Of a stretch of DNA of 64,000 bases, positions 50,706 to 60,765 are shown in pieces. This DNA is from Kluyvera genomosp. 3. Lineage in GTDB: Bacteria > Pseudomonadota > Gammaproteobacteria > Enterobacterales > Enterobacteriaceae. Where the stretch lies: the NCBI GenBank assembly GCA_002211745.1, contig CP022114.1, positions 3,256,645 through 3,320,644 on the forward strand, in the 5' to 3' direction. A program made the translations under genes and the position numbers. Within the stretch, counting starts at the first letter, position 1, and each line of letters opens with the position of its first letter. The notes below the pieces were generated by a model that was not told the origin of the DNA, did not search any database, and was given only the letters and a program-made list of their open reading frames with translations.

Positions 50706-50732
50706 AATGCAGGCGCTTTTCTGGCCTGCATT
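50706..50732 (+). terminator. Hairpin after the hydrolase gene
   Basis: AATGCAGGC and GCCTGCATT pair perfectly over 9 bp around a nine-base loop. It sits 22 bp after the stop. No T-run follows (CGTGCTC), so it is a weak terminator or an mRNA end stabiliser. Confidence 0.5.
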
Positions 50733-50774
50733 CGTGCTCACGAAGCGCATTATTAACGTATCGTTTTCCTGACA

Positions 50775-50823
50775 ATCAGATGACCATCTGATGTAGCTGT
50801 AAAGTTGAGGCATGATGTATACT
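50775..50823 (+). promoter_or_regulatory. Palindrome and possible -10 upstream of rimO
   Basis: ATCAGATGACCATCTGAT (50775-50792) has perfect 8-bp arms around AC. TATACT at 50818-50823 is a good -10 element 33 bp before the rimO ATG. No clear -35 is seen at the right distance, where the palindrome ends. The palindrome could be an operator or part of a hairpin; the protein that binds it is unknown. Confidence 0.45.
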
Positions 50824-50856
50824 CCGCGTTTTCCTGAGCAATGATTCGTACATAAA

Positions 50857-52160
50857 ATGAGCAAAATTGGTTTTGTATCTTTAGGCTGTCCGAAAAACCT
50901 GGTCGATTCTGAACGCATCCTGACCGAGCTGCGCACCGAAGGTTATGAGGTGGTGCCCACTTATGAGGGTGCCGATATGGTCATCGTCAATACCTGCGGC
51001 TTTATCGACAGCGCCGTCCAGGAATCCCTGGAAGCGATCGGTGAAGCGCTACAAGAAAACGGTAAGGTCATCGTGACCGGCTGCCTGGGCGCCAAAGAAG
51101 ATCAAATTCGCGAAGTGCACCCGAAAGTGCTGGAAATCACCGGCCACACAGCTATGAGCAGGTTCTGGAGCACGTACACCACTACGCGCCAAAACCACAG
51201 CACAACCCGTTCCTGAGCCTGGTGCCGGAACAGGGCGTTAAGCTGACGCCGCGCCATTACGCCTATCTGAAAATATCCGAAGGCTGTAACCACCGCTGCG
51301 CGTTCTGCATCATTCCGTCGATGCGTGGCGATCTGGTGAGCCGTCCGATTGGCGAAGTGCTGGCTGAAGCAAAACGTCTGGTCGACGCTGGCGTGAAAGA
51401 GCTGCTGGTGATCTCTCAGGACACCTCAGCCTACGGGGTGGACGTGAAGCACCGTACCGGTTTCCACAACGGCGAGCCGGTGAAAACCAGCATGGAAAGC
51501 CTGTGTGAACAGCTGGCAAAACTCGGCGTCTGGGTGCGCCTGCACTATGTGTATCCGTATCCGCACGTTGACGACGTGATCCCGCTGATGGCGGAAGGCA
51601 AAATTCTGCCGTATCTCGATATTCCGCTACAGCATGCCAGCCCGCGTATCCTGAAGCTGATGAAACGTCCAGGCTCGGTAGACCGTCAGCTTGCGCGCAT
51701 TAAACAGTGGCGTGAAATCTGCCCGGACCTGACCCTGCGCTCGACCTTTATCGTCGGTTTCCCGGCGAAACGGAAGAAGATTTCCAGATGCTGCTCGACT
51801 TCCTGAAAGAGGCCCGCCTCGACCGCGTCGGCTGCTTCCAGTACAGCCCGGTTGACGGCGCCTCCGCGAACGATCTGCCGGACCAGGTGCCAGACGACGT
51901 GAAGGAAGACCGCTGGAACCGCTTCATGCAGCTGCAACAACAGATTTCCGCCGAACGCCTGCAGGAAAAAGTAGGCCGTGAAATTCTGGTGATGATCGAT
52001 GAAGTGGACGAAGAAGGCGCCATTGGCCGCAGCATGGCCGATGCCCGGAAATCGACGGTGCGGTTTATCTGAACGGTGAAACGAAGGTGAAACCGGGCGA
52101 CGTGGTGCGTGTGAAGGTAGAAAACGCTGACGAATATGACCTGTGGGTAGCCGGGTTTAA
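50857..52160 (+). CDS. rimO: Ribosomal protein S12 methylthiotransferase RimO, frame interrupted
   Basis: RimO is a radical-SAM enzyme that adds a methylthio group to Asp88 of ribosomal protein S12. The N-terminal domain binds a second Fe-S cluster through Cys residues in [15 protein letters not shown] and TGCLGAKE. The radical-SAM motif is [11 protein letters not shown] (CxxxCxxC). A TRAM domain is C-terminal ([21 protein letters not shown]). Four single-base losses near 51150, 51765, 52045 and 52146 break the frame; the last, restored, ends the protein LWGSRV as in E. coli. ATG 50857 gives [10 protein letters not shown], about six residues shorter than E. coli. A terminator follows at 52166. 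Confidence 0.95.
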
Positions 52161-52165
52161 TCTCG

Positions 52166-52197
52166 CATGCCTTTCCCCTGACGGGAAAGGCATGTTT
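52166..52197 (+). terminator. Terminator after rimO
   Basis: CATGCCTTTCCC and GGGAAAGGCATG are perfect 12-bp arms around CTGAC, followed by TTT. It lies six bases after the rimO stop and just before the end of the convergent PTS regulator gene. Confidence 0.85.
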
Positions 52198-52203
52198 CAT
52201 GCG

Positions 52204-54096
52204 CTACAAAAAATACTTCTGCGACCGCGACATAAACGCGGGATAGCTGGCGCACTGACTCAGTACGTCAATCACGTCATCATCAAGAATGTTGGTTAAA
52301 TAGTCATAAATCAGCATGCTATCGACAAACGCATCCTCGCTAATCGCCAGCATAAAGACCATCTTCACCATTTTCCCGGCGCCCCATTCAATACCGTTGG
52401 GGAATACCGCAACCGTCACCATGGTGCTCAGCGCGACTAAGCCCAGCGGATGGGGGATGGCGATTTTATCATCCAGCAGCGTTGAGGCACGCTCCTCTCG
52501 TTCCAGCACTGACGCCAGATAGCGTTCATCCACCCGCCCCTGACGAACCAGTTGAGCGGACAGAAAGTGAATTAACGAAGCTTTATCATGCTGATGCTCG
52601 GTAAAAACAAAAAAATGCTCAGGCGAAAAATAGTTCACCATGGCTGTCGGCGTGGTCTCCGCATGCAGAAAGTACTTCATATTTTCCAGTTGCCAGCGCT
52701 CGGGCAGCGGCGGTAGATGAATCACCCGCCGGTTTTTCTCCGCCACCGTGACGAAACTAATAACCAGATTCTCATCAATGCTTTCTGCGGCATTGTATTG
52801 TTCAACCGAGATGTAACGCGCAATCGCCAGTTGCGGATACATACGGGTTATTTTCTGGCACACCAGTCTTGCCGATGCGCCGCCCTGCTCGCTGACCACC
52901 AGCGTGCTCAGAGTCGCCTCCTTCAGATGCGTCTCTTCCAGAATGGCGCCAATATGCATCACCAGATAGCCAATTTCGTCATCGCTGATACGCCCGGAGA
53001 AAAAATGTTCCAGTTCGCTGAATGCCGCAAGCGTCATTTCATAAATGAGCGGATAGTGTCGTTTAATCTGTTCTATCAATGGGTTAACGATGGTGATACC
53101 GTTGTTAACCCGAATGCGCATCGCTTTAATATGATTGAGCAGGCTGGAACGCGACGCTTCGTCATAAAACACATCGCAAAACCATGAGGCGCTCACATAG
53201 CTGAGAAAATGATTCATCACCGCGCACTCAGCGGCGCAGTTTTCCGACAAGTCATCCCCCGCGTGCGTACAAAACGCAGCAAGGTTCATCGCGATATAAT
53301 CGATTTCACTTTGTAGCCCCGACGCGCCCTCACCGCAGAGCAAAGCGAAGATCTCTGCTGCCGCCGTTTTTATCGTCGGTTCGTCGCCGTTGAACGTAAA
53401 GTCCAATAGCCAGCTCCCGCGCTGCATACGTCCGGATGCGATCGCGCAAATCAGCGTAAAAAAGCGCAGGTTCACATCGCTAATTTGTCGCCCATGCGCC
53501 ACGACATAGCGGCTGAGCGCCTGTTTGATATCCGCCACTTGTCCGCGATTGTCGAACAGCGCGGCGAACTCCTCCTCCGGCTCTCTGGCCCGCAGTAAAT
53601 GATCGTAGATACAACGACGCAGCGCGATTTCACTGCCCTGTAGCTTATAGCGCTCGGCGCCCTCGCAGTTGACGGCGATATCGTAAAGAGCAAAGTGACG
53701 TTTGAGCAGCGTGATGTCGTTGCGCAGCGTATAGAGGCTGATAAACCACGTCGACTCCAGTTGCTCCAGCGAAACATCTTTATCCTGGCGCAACAGCGCC
53801 GTGAGCAACGCGCTACGCCGCTCGCGGGTAGAGCGCGTCTCTTTCCATGGTTTTTGCGACTGTTCCAGCAGCCTGCGGTGGCCCGCCGGGTTATCCACCT
53901 GAATAGAAAACCCCACTTTACGATCGTAGATGAGACGATTACCGGCTTGCATGATGATTTCGCCCAGCGCCTTCAGATCGCTACGAATAGTGCGGGTAGA
54001 AACATGCATCGCGTTTGCCAACGACTGCTGCGTCACCGTCCCCTGGGCTATCTGGATAAAGATATCTCTGACTCGCTTATTGGTGAACAGTCTCAT
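52204..54096 (-). CDS. PRD-containing PTS-linked transcriptional regulator (MtlR/BglG type)
   Basis: This intact protein of 630 residues has five domains. An N-terminal HTH spans about 5-60 ([21 protein letters not shown]), a second HTH about 85-130, and two PTS regulatory domains about 180-390 (including [11 protein letters not shown] and ALIHIKAM-type His segments). An EIIB-like domain with a degenerate site lies near 400-480 ([12 protein letters not shown], no Cys), and a C-terminal EIIA domain has His in [11 protein letters not shown] near 548. Such proteins activate sugar operons and are tuned by phosphorylation from HPr and the EII proteins. GAGGG precedes ATG 54096, 11 bp after the mannosidase stop. 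It is the last gene of the PTS operon. Confidence 0.9.
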   Translation of the reverse strand: MRLFTNKRVRDIFIQIAQGTVTQQSLANAMHVSTRTIRSDLKALGEIIMQAGNRLIYDRKVGFSIQVDNPAGHRRLLEQSQKPWKETRSTRERRSALLTALLRQDKDVSLEQLESTWFISLYTLRNDITLLKRHFALYDIAVNCEGAERYKLQGSEIALRRCIYDHLLRAREPEEEFAALFDNRGQVADIKQALSRYVVAHGRQISDVNLRFFTLICAIASGRMQRGSWLLDFTFNGDEPTIKTAAAEIFALLCGEGASGLQSEIDYIAMNLAAFCTHAGDDLSENCAAECAVMNHFLSYVSASWFCDVFYDEASRSSLLNHIKAMRIRVNNGITIVNPLIEQIKRHYPLIYEMTLAAFSELEHFFSGRISDDEIGYLVMHIGAILEETHLKEATLSTLVVSEQGGASARLVCQKITRMYPQLAIARYISVEQYNAAESIDENLVISFVTVAEKNRRVIHLPPLPERWQLENMKYFLHAETTPTAMVNYFSPEHFFVFTEHQHDKASLIHFLSAQLVRQGRVDERYLASVLEREERASTLLDDKIAIPHPLGLVALSTMVTVAVFPNGIEWGAGKMVKMVFMLAISEDAFVDSMLIYDYLTNILDDDVIDVLSQCASYPAFMSRSQKYFL

Positions 54097-54106
54097 CTTT
54101 CCCTCT

Positions 54107-56738
54107 TCAGGCGATCTCGATATAGAGCGTCTGCACATCGTTTGGCTTCAGCATGCGTCTCTCCGGCGCTGGCGTTTGCTCATCCAGCAGCACGCAATGC
54201 GCGTTTTCCAGCGCGGGAATCGCTACCGACGCCGCCAGATTTGGGTTATAGAAACGGCACACCAGCCCATTGCCGTTTTCCGCGCATTTGACCACGCTCA
54301 ACTGGGCATCCTGAGGCCATCAGGCAGCGCCAGCACGCTGTGCTCCAATGGATAAGTGCGCTTTTCATCACTCAGGCAAAAACGCAGGCGACCGTTGAGG
54401 AAATCGCTGTCCTGATATACCGGGAACGCAGTCAGTAGCGCTTTTGAGATCTGCGCGTGCCGGGCATCATCAAACCGTCCCTGATAAATACGCCAGCTAA
54501 AATTAAAGCGGAGCGTTCCCATCAGTTGGGCATCCGGCGTTGCCACGACCGTTTCACCCGATGCTCGCCCCGGACGATAGAGCAGATTGGTTTTTCCCAT
54601 GTAACCGAAAGAGCGGAACAGGGTGACGGCAATGGTATCAAAACGATCGCCGACGATTTCATACTCGCGCACGCCGTTGGTGTGCAGAGTAAAACCGTGG
54701 CTATCATCATGCAGGTTAACGTAGCTCTGCATGGGCTCGATAGCGACAGGCTTCTCGTGCCAGCCTTCATCTTCCCATACCCGCAGCGCGTCGCTGAGCT
54801 GTACAGGGCGCGTGACCGCGCCAAACAGCTGATCGGCACAGGAGACATGAGCCAGAATATCGGTGGCAAAATGCACGCACAGGCGATGACTCCGCACCCG
54901 GTTTTCCACCTCGACGGTAAAGTGAATGAGCGTATCCTGTCGCAGCGTAATCTGCACCGTCACAGGCATGACGCCATCAAGCTCGCCACGAGCGCGCGCC
55001 TCAAGATCGACGGGTACCGGCATCCGATAGTTAAGGCTCAACGCCTGCCGTACATCGCTGCATTCCCGCGACACTGCGGTGAGATGTCCTTCCGAGGTCA
55101 CGGTCAGATCTTCACGCGGCGGCGAATAGTTATAGGAGTCGCCGTCATCACCGTTCTCGACCAACAGCATTTGCCGCGCATAGCGCTTACCGCTGGCTTT
55201 ATCAGCGATCGTCAGCAGGCCATTTTCTTCAACATCAACACGATAGTGTTCATTTTCAATAAATGGTCGCGTATCGCGCTGCCGCTGGCTCTCTCCGTCG
55301 GCGCTAAAATCCAGATGCCAACTTGTGTAACCCAAGGCAGGCAGCGCGCTGCTGTTTACCGTTACCTTGCTGCGGTAAACCTGCTGCGGTTTATGGTACG
55401 GTTTGCCTGGGTTAAGCCGGATGGTCTGATTAAGCACATAATCGGTCAGTTCCGTCTGCTCTTCAATCACGTACGGCAGCGTGCGCCCTGTCGCATCACG
55501 CAACGTAAAAGGCACGCCCGGCAGCCAGGCTTCAAAGGTTATCTGCGGCGTCGCCGCCACGGTCAGCGGATTAAATACCGTAAAACAATAATCGTGTTCG
55601 CGCGGCGTACGCATCGCAATCTGCCGGGTATGAAGCTCCAGCAGGTTGCTGGCGAGATCGCGCGCCTGCTTATAGCGGGCGGCAATATCCCGATTCGTGT
55701 CGTCGCTATTGCAGCCGCCGATGCTGTCATGCGCGGCATTGAAAAACATCAGCTTCCAGATATCGGCCATCACCCGAGCCGGATACTCATGCCCCAGGCT
55801 ACGGCCAATCGCCAGCACCGGCTCCAGCGTATTAACCAGCAGCGCTTCGATATCGTTATTCATCTGCTTCAGGTCAGCCCGGCACGAAAAGATGGTTTTA
55901 TGTACCCTCGAGTGTTTCCCCTCCGTCAACTCTCCCTTCAGGAGGCGAACGTCTGCGCCCGCCTCCTGTTCCAGTGCGCTAATAAAGTCGAGCGGGCTAC
56001 TGATTTGGTAATGACGCTGGTTGTCGCAGGCGTTGAACTGACGCACCAGTTCCGGCAAATTCTCGCGGATCGGCGCCTGGTCGAAACCATGCGGATACAG
56101 CAGGTTGGCACGGGCGCTGCGCGCTTCAATTGGCCTCATTTTTTCGTTCAAAAATGTCGTAAGGCTATCCGGCGTTTCATCCAGCAGGCCGCCGTAGTGG
56201 TATCCCCAGGGCATCTGCACGGCAAACACCGTATCGCCGTTGTCGCCCTGCCAGCAGAATTCCGTCTCATGCAGCGTATTGTCGGCAATTCCGCGCCAGA
56301 ACAGCGCATGGTGAATGCCGAACTGGCGGTATATTTGCGGCATATTGCCGCCCTGGCCAAAGCAGTCGGGCACATAACCCAGCGCCATGCAGCCACCCGC
56401 CTCTTTGGCGATTTTCATTCCGTACCACAGGTTACGCACCACCGATTCCTGGTGAATCACCAGCTGATCGGTTTGCGTGTACCACGGCCCGGTCAGCAGA
56501 CGCTTCGCCGCGATCAGGGCACCGAGACGATCCTTATCTTCCTGCGCCCATTGCAGGTAGCTCTCAATTAAGGCGCTTTGCGCATCGAGGAGGTAACAGG
56601 AGAAATCGGGTTATTCTCCAGCACGCGCAGCACATTCTTCACGTGATTTAACAAATAAATACGCGAACGTGACGAGGTAAAATACCACTCCTGATCCCAG
56701 TGAGTATGGCTGTAAACATGCACAACTTTCTCTTTCAT
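54107..56738 (-). CDS. Alpha-mannosidase, glycoside hydrolase family 38, two frame breaks
   Basis: The protein is about 877 residues, similar in length and motifs to E. coli MngB (mannosylglycerate hydrolase). The zinc ligands are in HTHWDQEW at residues 9-16 and in NAAHDSIGGCNSD. The catalytic nucleophile Asp is in GYVPDCFGQGGNMP. No signal peptide is present, so it acts in the cytoplasm on a phosphorylated or imported substrate. Frame breaks near 56610 (ENNPDFSCYLLDAQSA restored) and 54318 (LPDGPQDAQLSVV restored) each need one C or G. AAGGAGG precedes ATG 56738. It follows the EIIC gene by 28 bp and is part of the EIIA-EIIB-EIIC-mannosidase-regulator operon. The natural glycoside is unknown. 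Confidence 0.92.
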
Positions 56739-56766
56739 CCCACCCTCCTTCAGCGGCCTGAGCCGA

Positions 56767-57873
56767 TTAATCAAACTTAATGTCAATCTCTTCGTTGACC
56801 GCTGGCGCAGCGGCGTTTTCGTCAGCTGATTCGTCGTTAAAATTCACCAGCAGATTGGCGCCGATGGCGATGACCGCGGTTCCTACCAGCGCGCCAAGAA
56901 AATAGGCCCACGGATGGCCGACGGTGAAACCACCGTACAGCCCGCCCAGCGGCGGCATGATCGGATAGGCTTTGAACAGCGCCACGGTCATTGCGCCCAG
57001 CGCACCGGCCAGTACGTTAATCGGGATAAGCCTTGCGGGGTTACGCAGCGTGAAGGGGATCGCGCCCTCGGAAATACCGAGAATGCCCATAATGACCGCG
57101 CCGTTACCGGCTTCTTTCAGCGTCTGGTTAAAGTTATGGGGACGCAGGAATCGCGCGGCGGCATAACCGAGCGGCGGGATAATAATGGCCACGTTGACCA
57201 GAATCGCAGGCAGGTAGACGCCGCTCAGGAACAGCACGTTGGCGGTACCCCAGGCGGCTTTGTTGACCGGGCCGCCAAGATCGAAGCAAATCATGCCTCC
57301 GAGTACCGCCGCCAGCATGACCGTACTGGTACCATCTTCAGTCATCTGCTGTACCCAGCCCATCAGCGTGGCATTGATCCAGCTCAGCACATCGCCGAGC
57401 AACAGCAGCATGATCACCACCTGTAAACCCACGGTGATAAACGGCAGAATAATCAGCGGGACGGAACTGGACGCCGAGCCGGTAATACGGATTTTGCGCC
57501 CGACCCATTCCGATGAATAGCCCGCCAGCAGCCCGCCCAGCACCGCGCCAAGGAAGCCGGAGCCGGTCATCGATGCAATCAGCCCGGCGGTAAAACCGGC
57601 TGCCAGCCCTTTTTTCCCGGCGATCGAAAAGGCCACATACGCGCCAAGCACGTAGTTCATCAGGCCGATAATTTTGAAGCCCACATCCTGAGTCAGGTAC
57701 AGCCAGTTCATTAACCCATCGCTTTTGGCAAAAGCGTCCAGGTTAGGCTCGCCGACAATCAGGCCAATAATCTTGGCCACGGCCACCATCAGTGAACCGG
57801 CAATAATGACCGGTAAAGCGTAGGAAATCCCGGTCATTAAATGGTTTTTTATGTCTATCATTATCTTTTTCAT
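56767..57873 (-). CDS. PTS system fructose-family EIIC permease
   Basis: This intact 368-residue membrane protein has about nine hydrophobic segments. The family signature is seen in GGPVNKAAWGTANVLFLSG and in GISEGAIPFTLRNPARLIP, the region that binds the sugar phosphate transfer site (GxxE-P). It is a stand-alone EIIC of the fructose/mannitol superfamily (PTS_EIIC_2). The C-terminal tail is acidic (SADENAAAPAVNEEIDIKFD). It works with the separate EIIA and EIIB genes upstream. A weak ribosome site lies before ATG 57873; ATG 57861 is an alternative. Confidence 0.92.
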   Translation of the reverse strand: MKKIMIDIKNHLMTGISYALPVIIAGSLMVAVAKIIGLIVGEPNLDAFAKSDGLMNWLYLTQDVGFKIIGLMNYVLGAYVAFSIAGKKGLAAGFTAGLIASMTGSGFLGAVLGGLLAGYSSEWVGRKIRITGSASSSVPLIILPFITVGLQVVIMLLLLGDVLSWINATLMGWVQQMTEDGTSTVMLAAVLGGMICFDLGGPVNKAAWGTANVLFLSGVYLPAILVNVAIIIPPLGYAAARFLRPHNFNQTLKEAGNGAVIMGILGISEGAIPFTLRNPARLIPINVLAGALGAMTVALFKAYPIMPPLGGLYGGFTVGHPWAYFLGALVGTAVIAIGANLLVNFNDESADENAAAPAVNEEIDIKFD

Positions 57874-57891
57874 GACATCACCATCTCTGTT

Positions 57892-58213
57892 TTATTGATT
57901 GCGACGTGCCTCAACGGCCGAAACGCATTTGGTAATCACGTCGGCCGCATGGCTGACGCATTGCCCAATCTTGACCCGAATAATGGTTTTTCCCGCAAAC
58001 CGTTCTTCTTCTTCAATGGCGCGGTCGGCGGCAATCAGCACAAAATCAGCGTCGGCAATATCCTGCTCTGAAAGGCGGTCCATAATGCCCAGCGCCCCTG
58101 CTGCTCAATATTGACCCGATGCCCGAGACGCGCCCCTCTTTTTCCAGCGATTTAGCGGCCATCGGCGTATGGGCCAGACCGGCAATACAGGAAGTCACTC
58201 CCACAATATTCAT
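57892..58213 (-). CDS. PTS fructose-family EIIB, frame interrupted
   Basis: This small cytoplasmic phosphocarrier has about 107 residues. The phosphorylated Cys is in NIVGVTSCIAGLAHTPMAAK (Cys9), the standard fructose EIIB site. Two losses in G runs near 58127 and 58098 separate KEG from ARLGHRVNIEQQG and from ALGIMDRLSEQDIADADFV. The tail IIRVKIGQCVSHAADVITKC completes the domain. AGGAG lies before ATG 58213, and the gene overlaps the EIIA stop by four bases (ATGA), so the two are coupled. Confidence 0.88.
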
Positions 58214-58670
58214 ATCTGCTCCTTTATTTCGATGCGTGACTGCATAAAGTGAAACAACTCGTCTTCATCGTTGGCGGCGAATAAATAGGCTCTGAATTCG
58301 TCTTCAACAATTTGGCTGGCAAGGCTATTGATGATTTTTAAATGCAAAAACTGCGCGCCGGATTCCGGCACCAGCAGGCCGAAAATAATCTGTACCGGCT
58401 GACCGTCGAGGCTTTCCCAGGGAATCGGCTGCTGCAGGCGGATAAAAATCACCCCAGCCGGGAGACGTTGGCGGTTTTGGCGTGAGGAATGGCTATCTGG
58501 TTCTCAAAACCGGTGGAGTATTGCTTCTCTCGCTCCCACAGATCGGCTTCAATTTGCGCTGCGCTTTCGGCCCAGCCCTGCGCCACGGCATGGTGGGCCA
58601 AAAAACGGAAAATAGACTGCTTATCGGCGAAAGTCTGGTTGAGAAAAATGTTGTCCCGAGCAATGAGCAT
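58210..58670 (-). CDS. PTS fructose-family EIIA, one frame break
   Basis: This protein of about 153 residues has the phosphorylated His in NQIAIPHAKTANV (residue 64). It is the PTS_EIIA_2 fold that accepts phosphate from HPr and passes it to EIIB. One G is missing near 58453 in CACCCCAGC (reverse strand); restoring it joins VSRLG to VIFIRLQQPIPWE. GGAGAGG precedes ATG 58670. It is the first gene of the operon; its promoter must lie in 58671-58890. That region has only a half CRP-like site and no clear operator. Confidence 0.88.
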
Positions 58671-58892
58671 TGACCTACCTCTCCATGCGTTTATTCCCGA
58701 TTAGTTTTCGTCAATACTAGGCTTTCTGGTGCACGCAAACTGAGCGCCGTTTTCCGCCCGCAGGAGGAAACGCGTTCTTTATCACGAGGGGAAAAAAGCG
58801 AGCGGAGTCAAAAAAATGCCGCGATTTGTGATGGGAAACAGGTTTGCCCCGGCGTCGCTATGCTCGGCCGGGCTACGGAAGAAATAGAGAGA

Positions 58893-59800
58893 TTACCCTT
58901 TCAGCTTCGGATCCAGCGCGTCGCGCAGCCCATCGCCCAGCAGGTTAAACGCCAGCACCGTCAGGAAAATGGCCAGCGCCGGGAAGACCGCAACGTGCGG
59001 TGCAATCACCATATCAGCACGCGCTTCATTGAGCATCGCCCCCATTCCGGCGTTGGCGGCTGTGCCCGAGGCCGAGGAAAGACAGGCTGGCGGCAGAGAT
59101 GATCGACACGCCAATACGCATGGTAAAATAGACCACAATCGACGATACGGTGCCCGGCAGAATATGCTGGAAAATGATCGCGCTGTCGCTGGCGCCAATG
59201 CTGCGCGCCGACTCGATAAAGGTCTGTTGCTTGAGAACCAGCGTATTGCCGCGCACCAGACGGGCAAATGCCGGGACGGAGAAAATCGCCACGGCGATAA
59301 TCACGTTGGTCATGCCGCTGCCCATAATCGCCACCACTGCGATGGCCAGCAAAATGCCGGGAAAGGCGAACAGCACGTCGCAGATACGCATGATGATGCG
59401 ATCCCACCAGCCTTCGTAGTAGCCGCCACCAGCCCAGCACGGTGCCGATAAGCGAACCCATCAGCACCGCGAAGACACCTGCGGTCAGCGAGATCTGCGC
59501 ACCAACCAGCACGCGACTGAAAATATCGCGCCCCAGCGAATCCACGCCGAACCAGTGAATCAGCGACGGCCCTTGATTTAGCCTGTCGTAGTCAAAATAG
59601 TTTTCCGCATCGAAAGGCGCAATCCACGGCGCGACCACCGCCACCACAATCAGCAGTAGAACGAAAATGCCCGAAGCCATTGCCACCGGTTGCTGGCGAA
59701 AGCGCCGCCAGAACTCCCGCCACGGCGTGCGCTGCGAGGCTGCCTGCATCACCGGCATGGCGCTCAGAACAGCCTGTCGACGCCAGTTGAATAATCGCAC
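58893..59800 (-). CDS. gsiD: Glutathione ABC transporter permease GsiD, frame interrupted
   Basis: GsiD is one of two inner-membrane permeases of the glutathione importer GsiABCD and has about 303 residues, as in E. coli. The N-terminus [17 protein letters not shown] and first helix [20 protein letters not shown] match. The EAA-loop region is [23 protein letters not shown]. Breaks near 59425 (joining to [20 protein letters not shown]) and 59068 (joining LGLG to [12 protein letters not shown]) are single-base losses. A GTG (59800) starts one base after the gsiC stop. The C-terminus ends LDPKLKG. Confidence 0.93.
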
Positions 59801-59801
59801 G

Positions 59802-60714
59802 TTATTTATACCTGATAGCCGGGTTAATGGCAGCGTAAAGCACGTCCACCACTAAGTTGATAAGAATAAACTCCAGCGAAAACAGCAGCACCTCGGCCTG
59901 AATCACCGGGTAGTCGCGCATTTCCACCGAATCGACCAGCAGGCGTCCAGCCCCGGCCAGTTAAATACCTTTTCGACCACGATAGAGCCGCCGAGCAGAA
60001 AGCCGAACTGCAGCCCATCATGGTGACCACCGGGATCATCGCGTTACGCAGCCCGTGTTTGAGCACCACCACCTTTTCGCTGACGCCTTTGGCGCGCGCG
60101 GTACGCATATAGTCCTCATTCAGCACGTCAACGAACGAGGCGCGGGTGAAGCGTGCCATTACCGAAGCGACGGCGGCGCCAGCGTTAATGAAGGCAAAAT
60201 ATAGTGTCGCCAGCTGTCGGCGCCACGGTCGGCAGCCAGCCCAGTTCGACGGAGAAAATCTGCATCAGCAGCATCCGAGGGCAAAGGCCGGGAACGAAAT
60301 ACCGGTCACCGCCAGCGCCATGCCAGGCGGTCCGGCCAGCGGTTGCGCCAGACGGCGGCGGCAATGCCCGCGCCCATGCCGAACAATACCGCCCAGCCCA
60401 TGCTAGCGAGCGTCAGCCACAGCGTGGGGAAAAAGCGGCTGGCAATCTCTTCCGATACCGGACGACGGGAAACCATCGACGTGCCAAAATCGCCCTGCAC
60501 GGCATGGCTAATGTAATGCCAGAACTGCATGTACAGCGGCTGATCCAACCCAGCTGTTGGCGCACCATGGCAATCACCTGCGCGTCCGCCTCCGGGCCAG
60601 CAATCAGCCTGGCCGGGTCGCCGGCAGCATGTGGACGAACAAAAACACCAGCACCGCCACAATAAACAGCGTGGGGATCAGGCCGAGCAGGCGTTTAATC
60701 ACATAGTTGAGCAT
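59802..60714 (-). CDS. gsiC: Glutathione ABC transporter permease GsiC, frame interrupted
   Basis: GsiC is the partner permease of about 306 residues. It opens [19 protein letters not shown] and contains [21 protein letters not shown] and the EAA region [19 protein letters not shown]. The C-terminus is ..[15 protein letters not shown]. At least six single-base losses disturb it (near 60617, 60553, 60330, 60283, 60215 and 60000), so raw translation is badly broken. I identify it by its fragments, order and length. It lies between gsiB and gsiD with a small hairpin upstream. Confidence 0.9.
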
Positions 60715-60734
60715 GACTCTCCTTGCCGATGACT

Positions 60735-60756
60735 CCCTGCCCTTCATGAGGCAGGG
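60735..60756. terminator. Small hairpin between gsiB and gsiC
   Basis: CCCTGCC and GGCAGGG are 7-bp arms around an eight-base loop in the 51-bp gap. No U-run follows, so it probably tunes the level of gsiCD relative to gsiB rather than ending the transcript. Confidence 0.5.
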
Positions 60757-60765
60757 AAACGTCGC

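Noticed and set aside
54457-56571. A 704-codon open frame on the plus strand opposite the alpha-mannosidase
   Set aside because: The minus strand shows clear GH38 catalytic motifs and a good ribosome site. The plus frame has no recognisable domain.
58790-58840. A CRP site upstream of the PTS operon (TTTGTGATGGG)
   Set aside because: Only one half-site fits; the other half does not match TCACA, so it is not listed as a feature.
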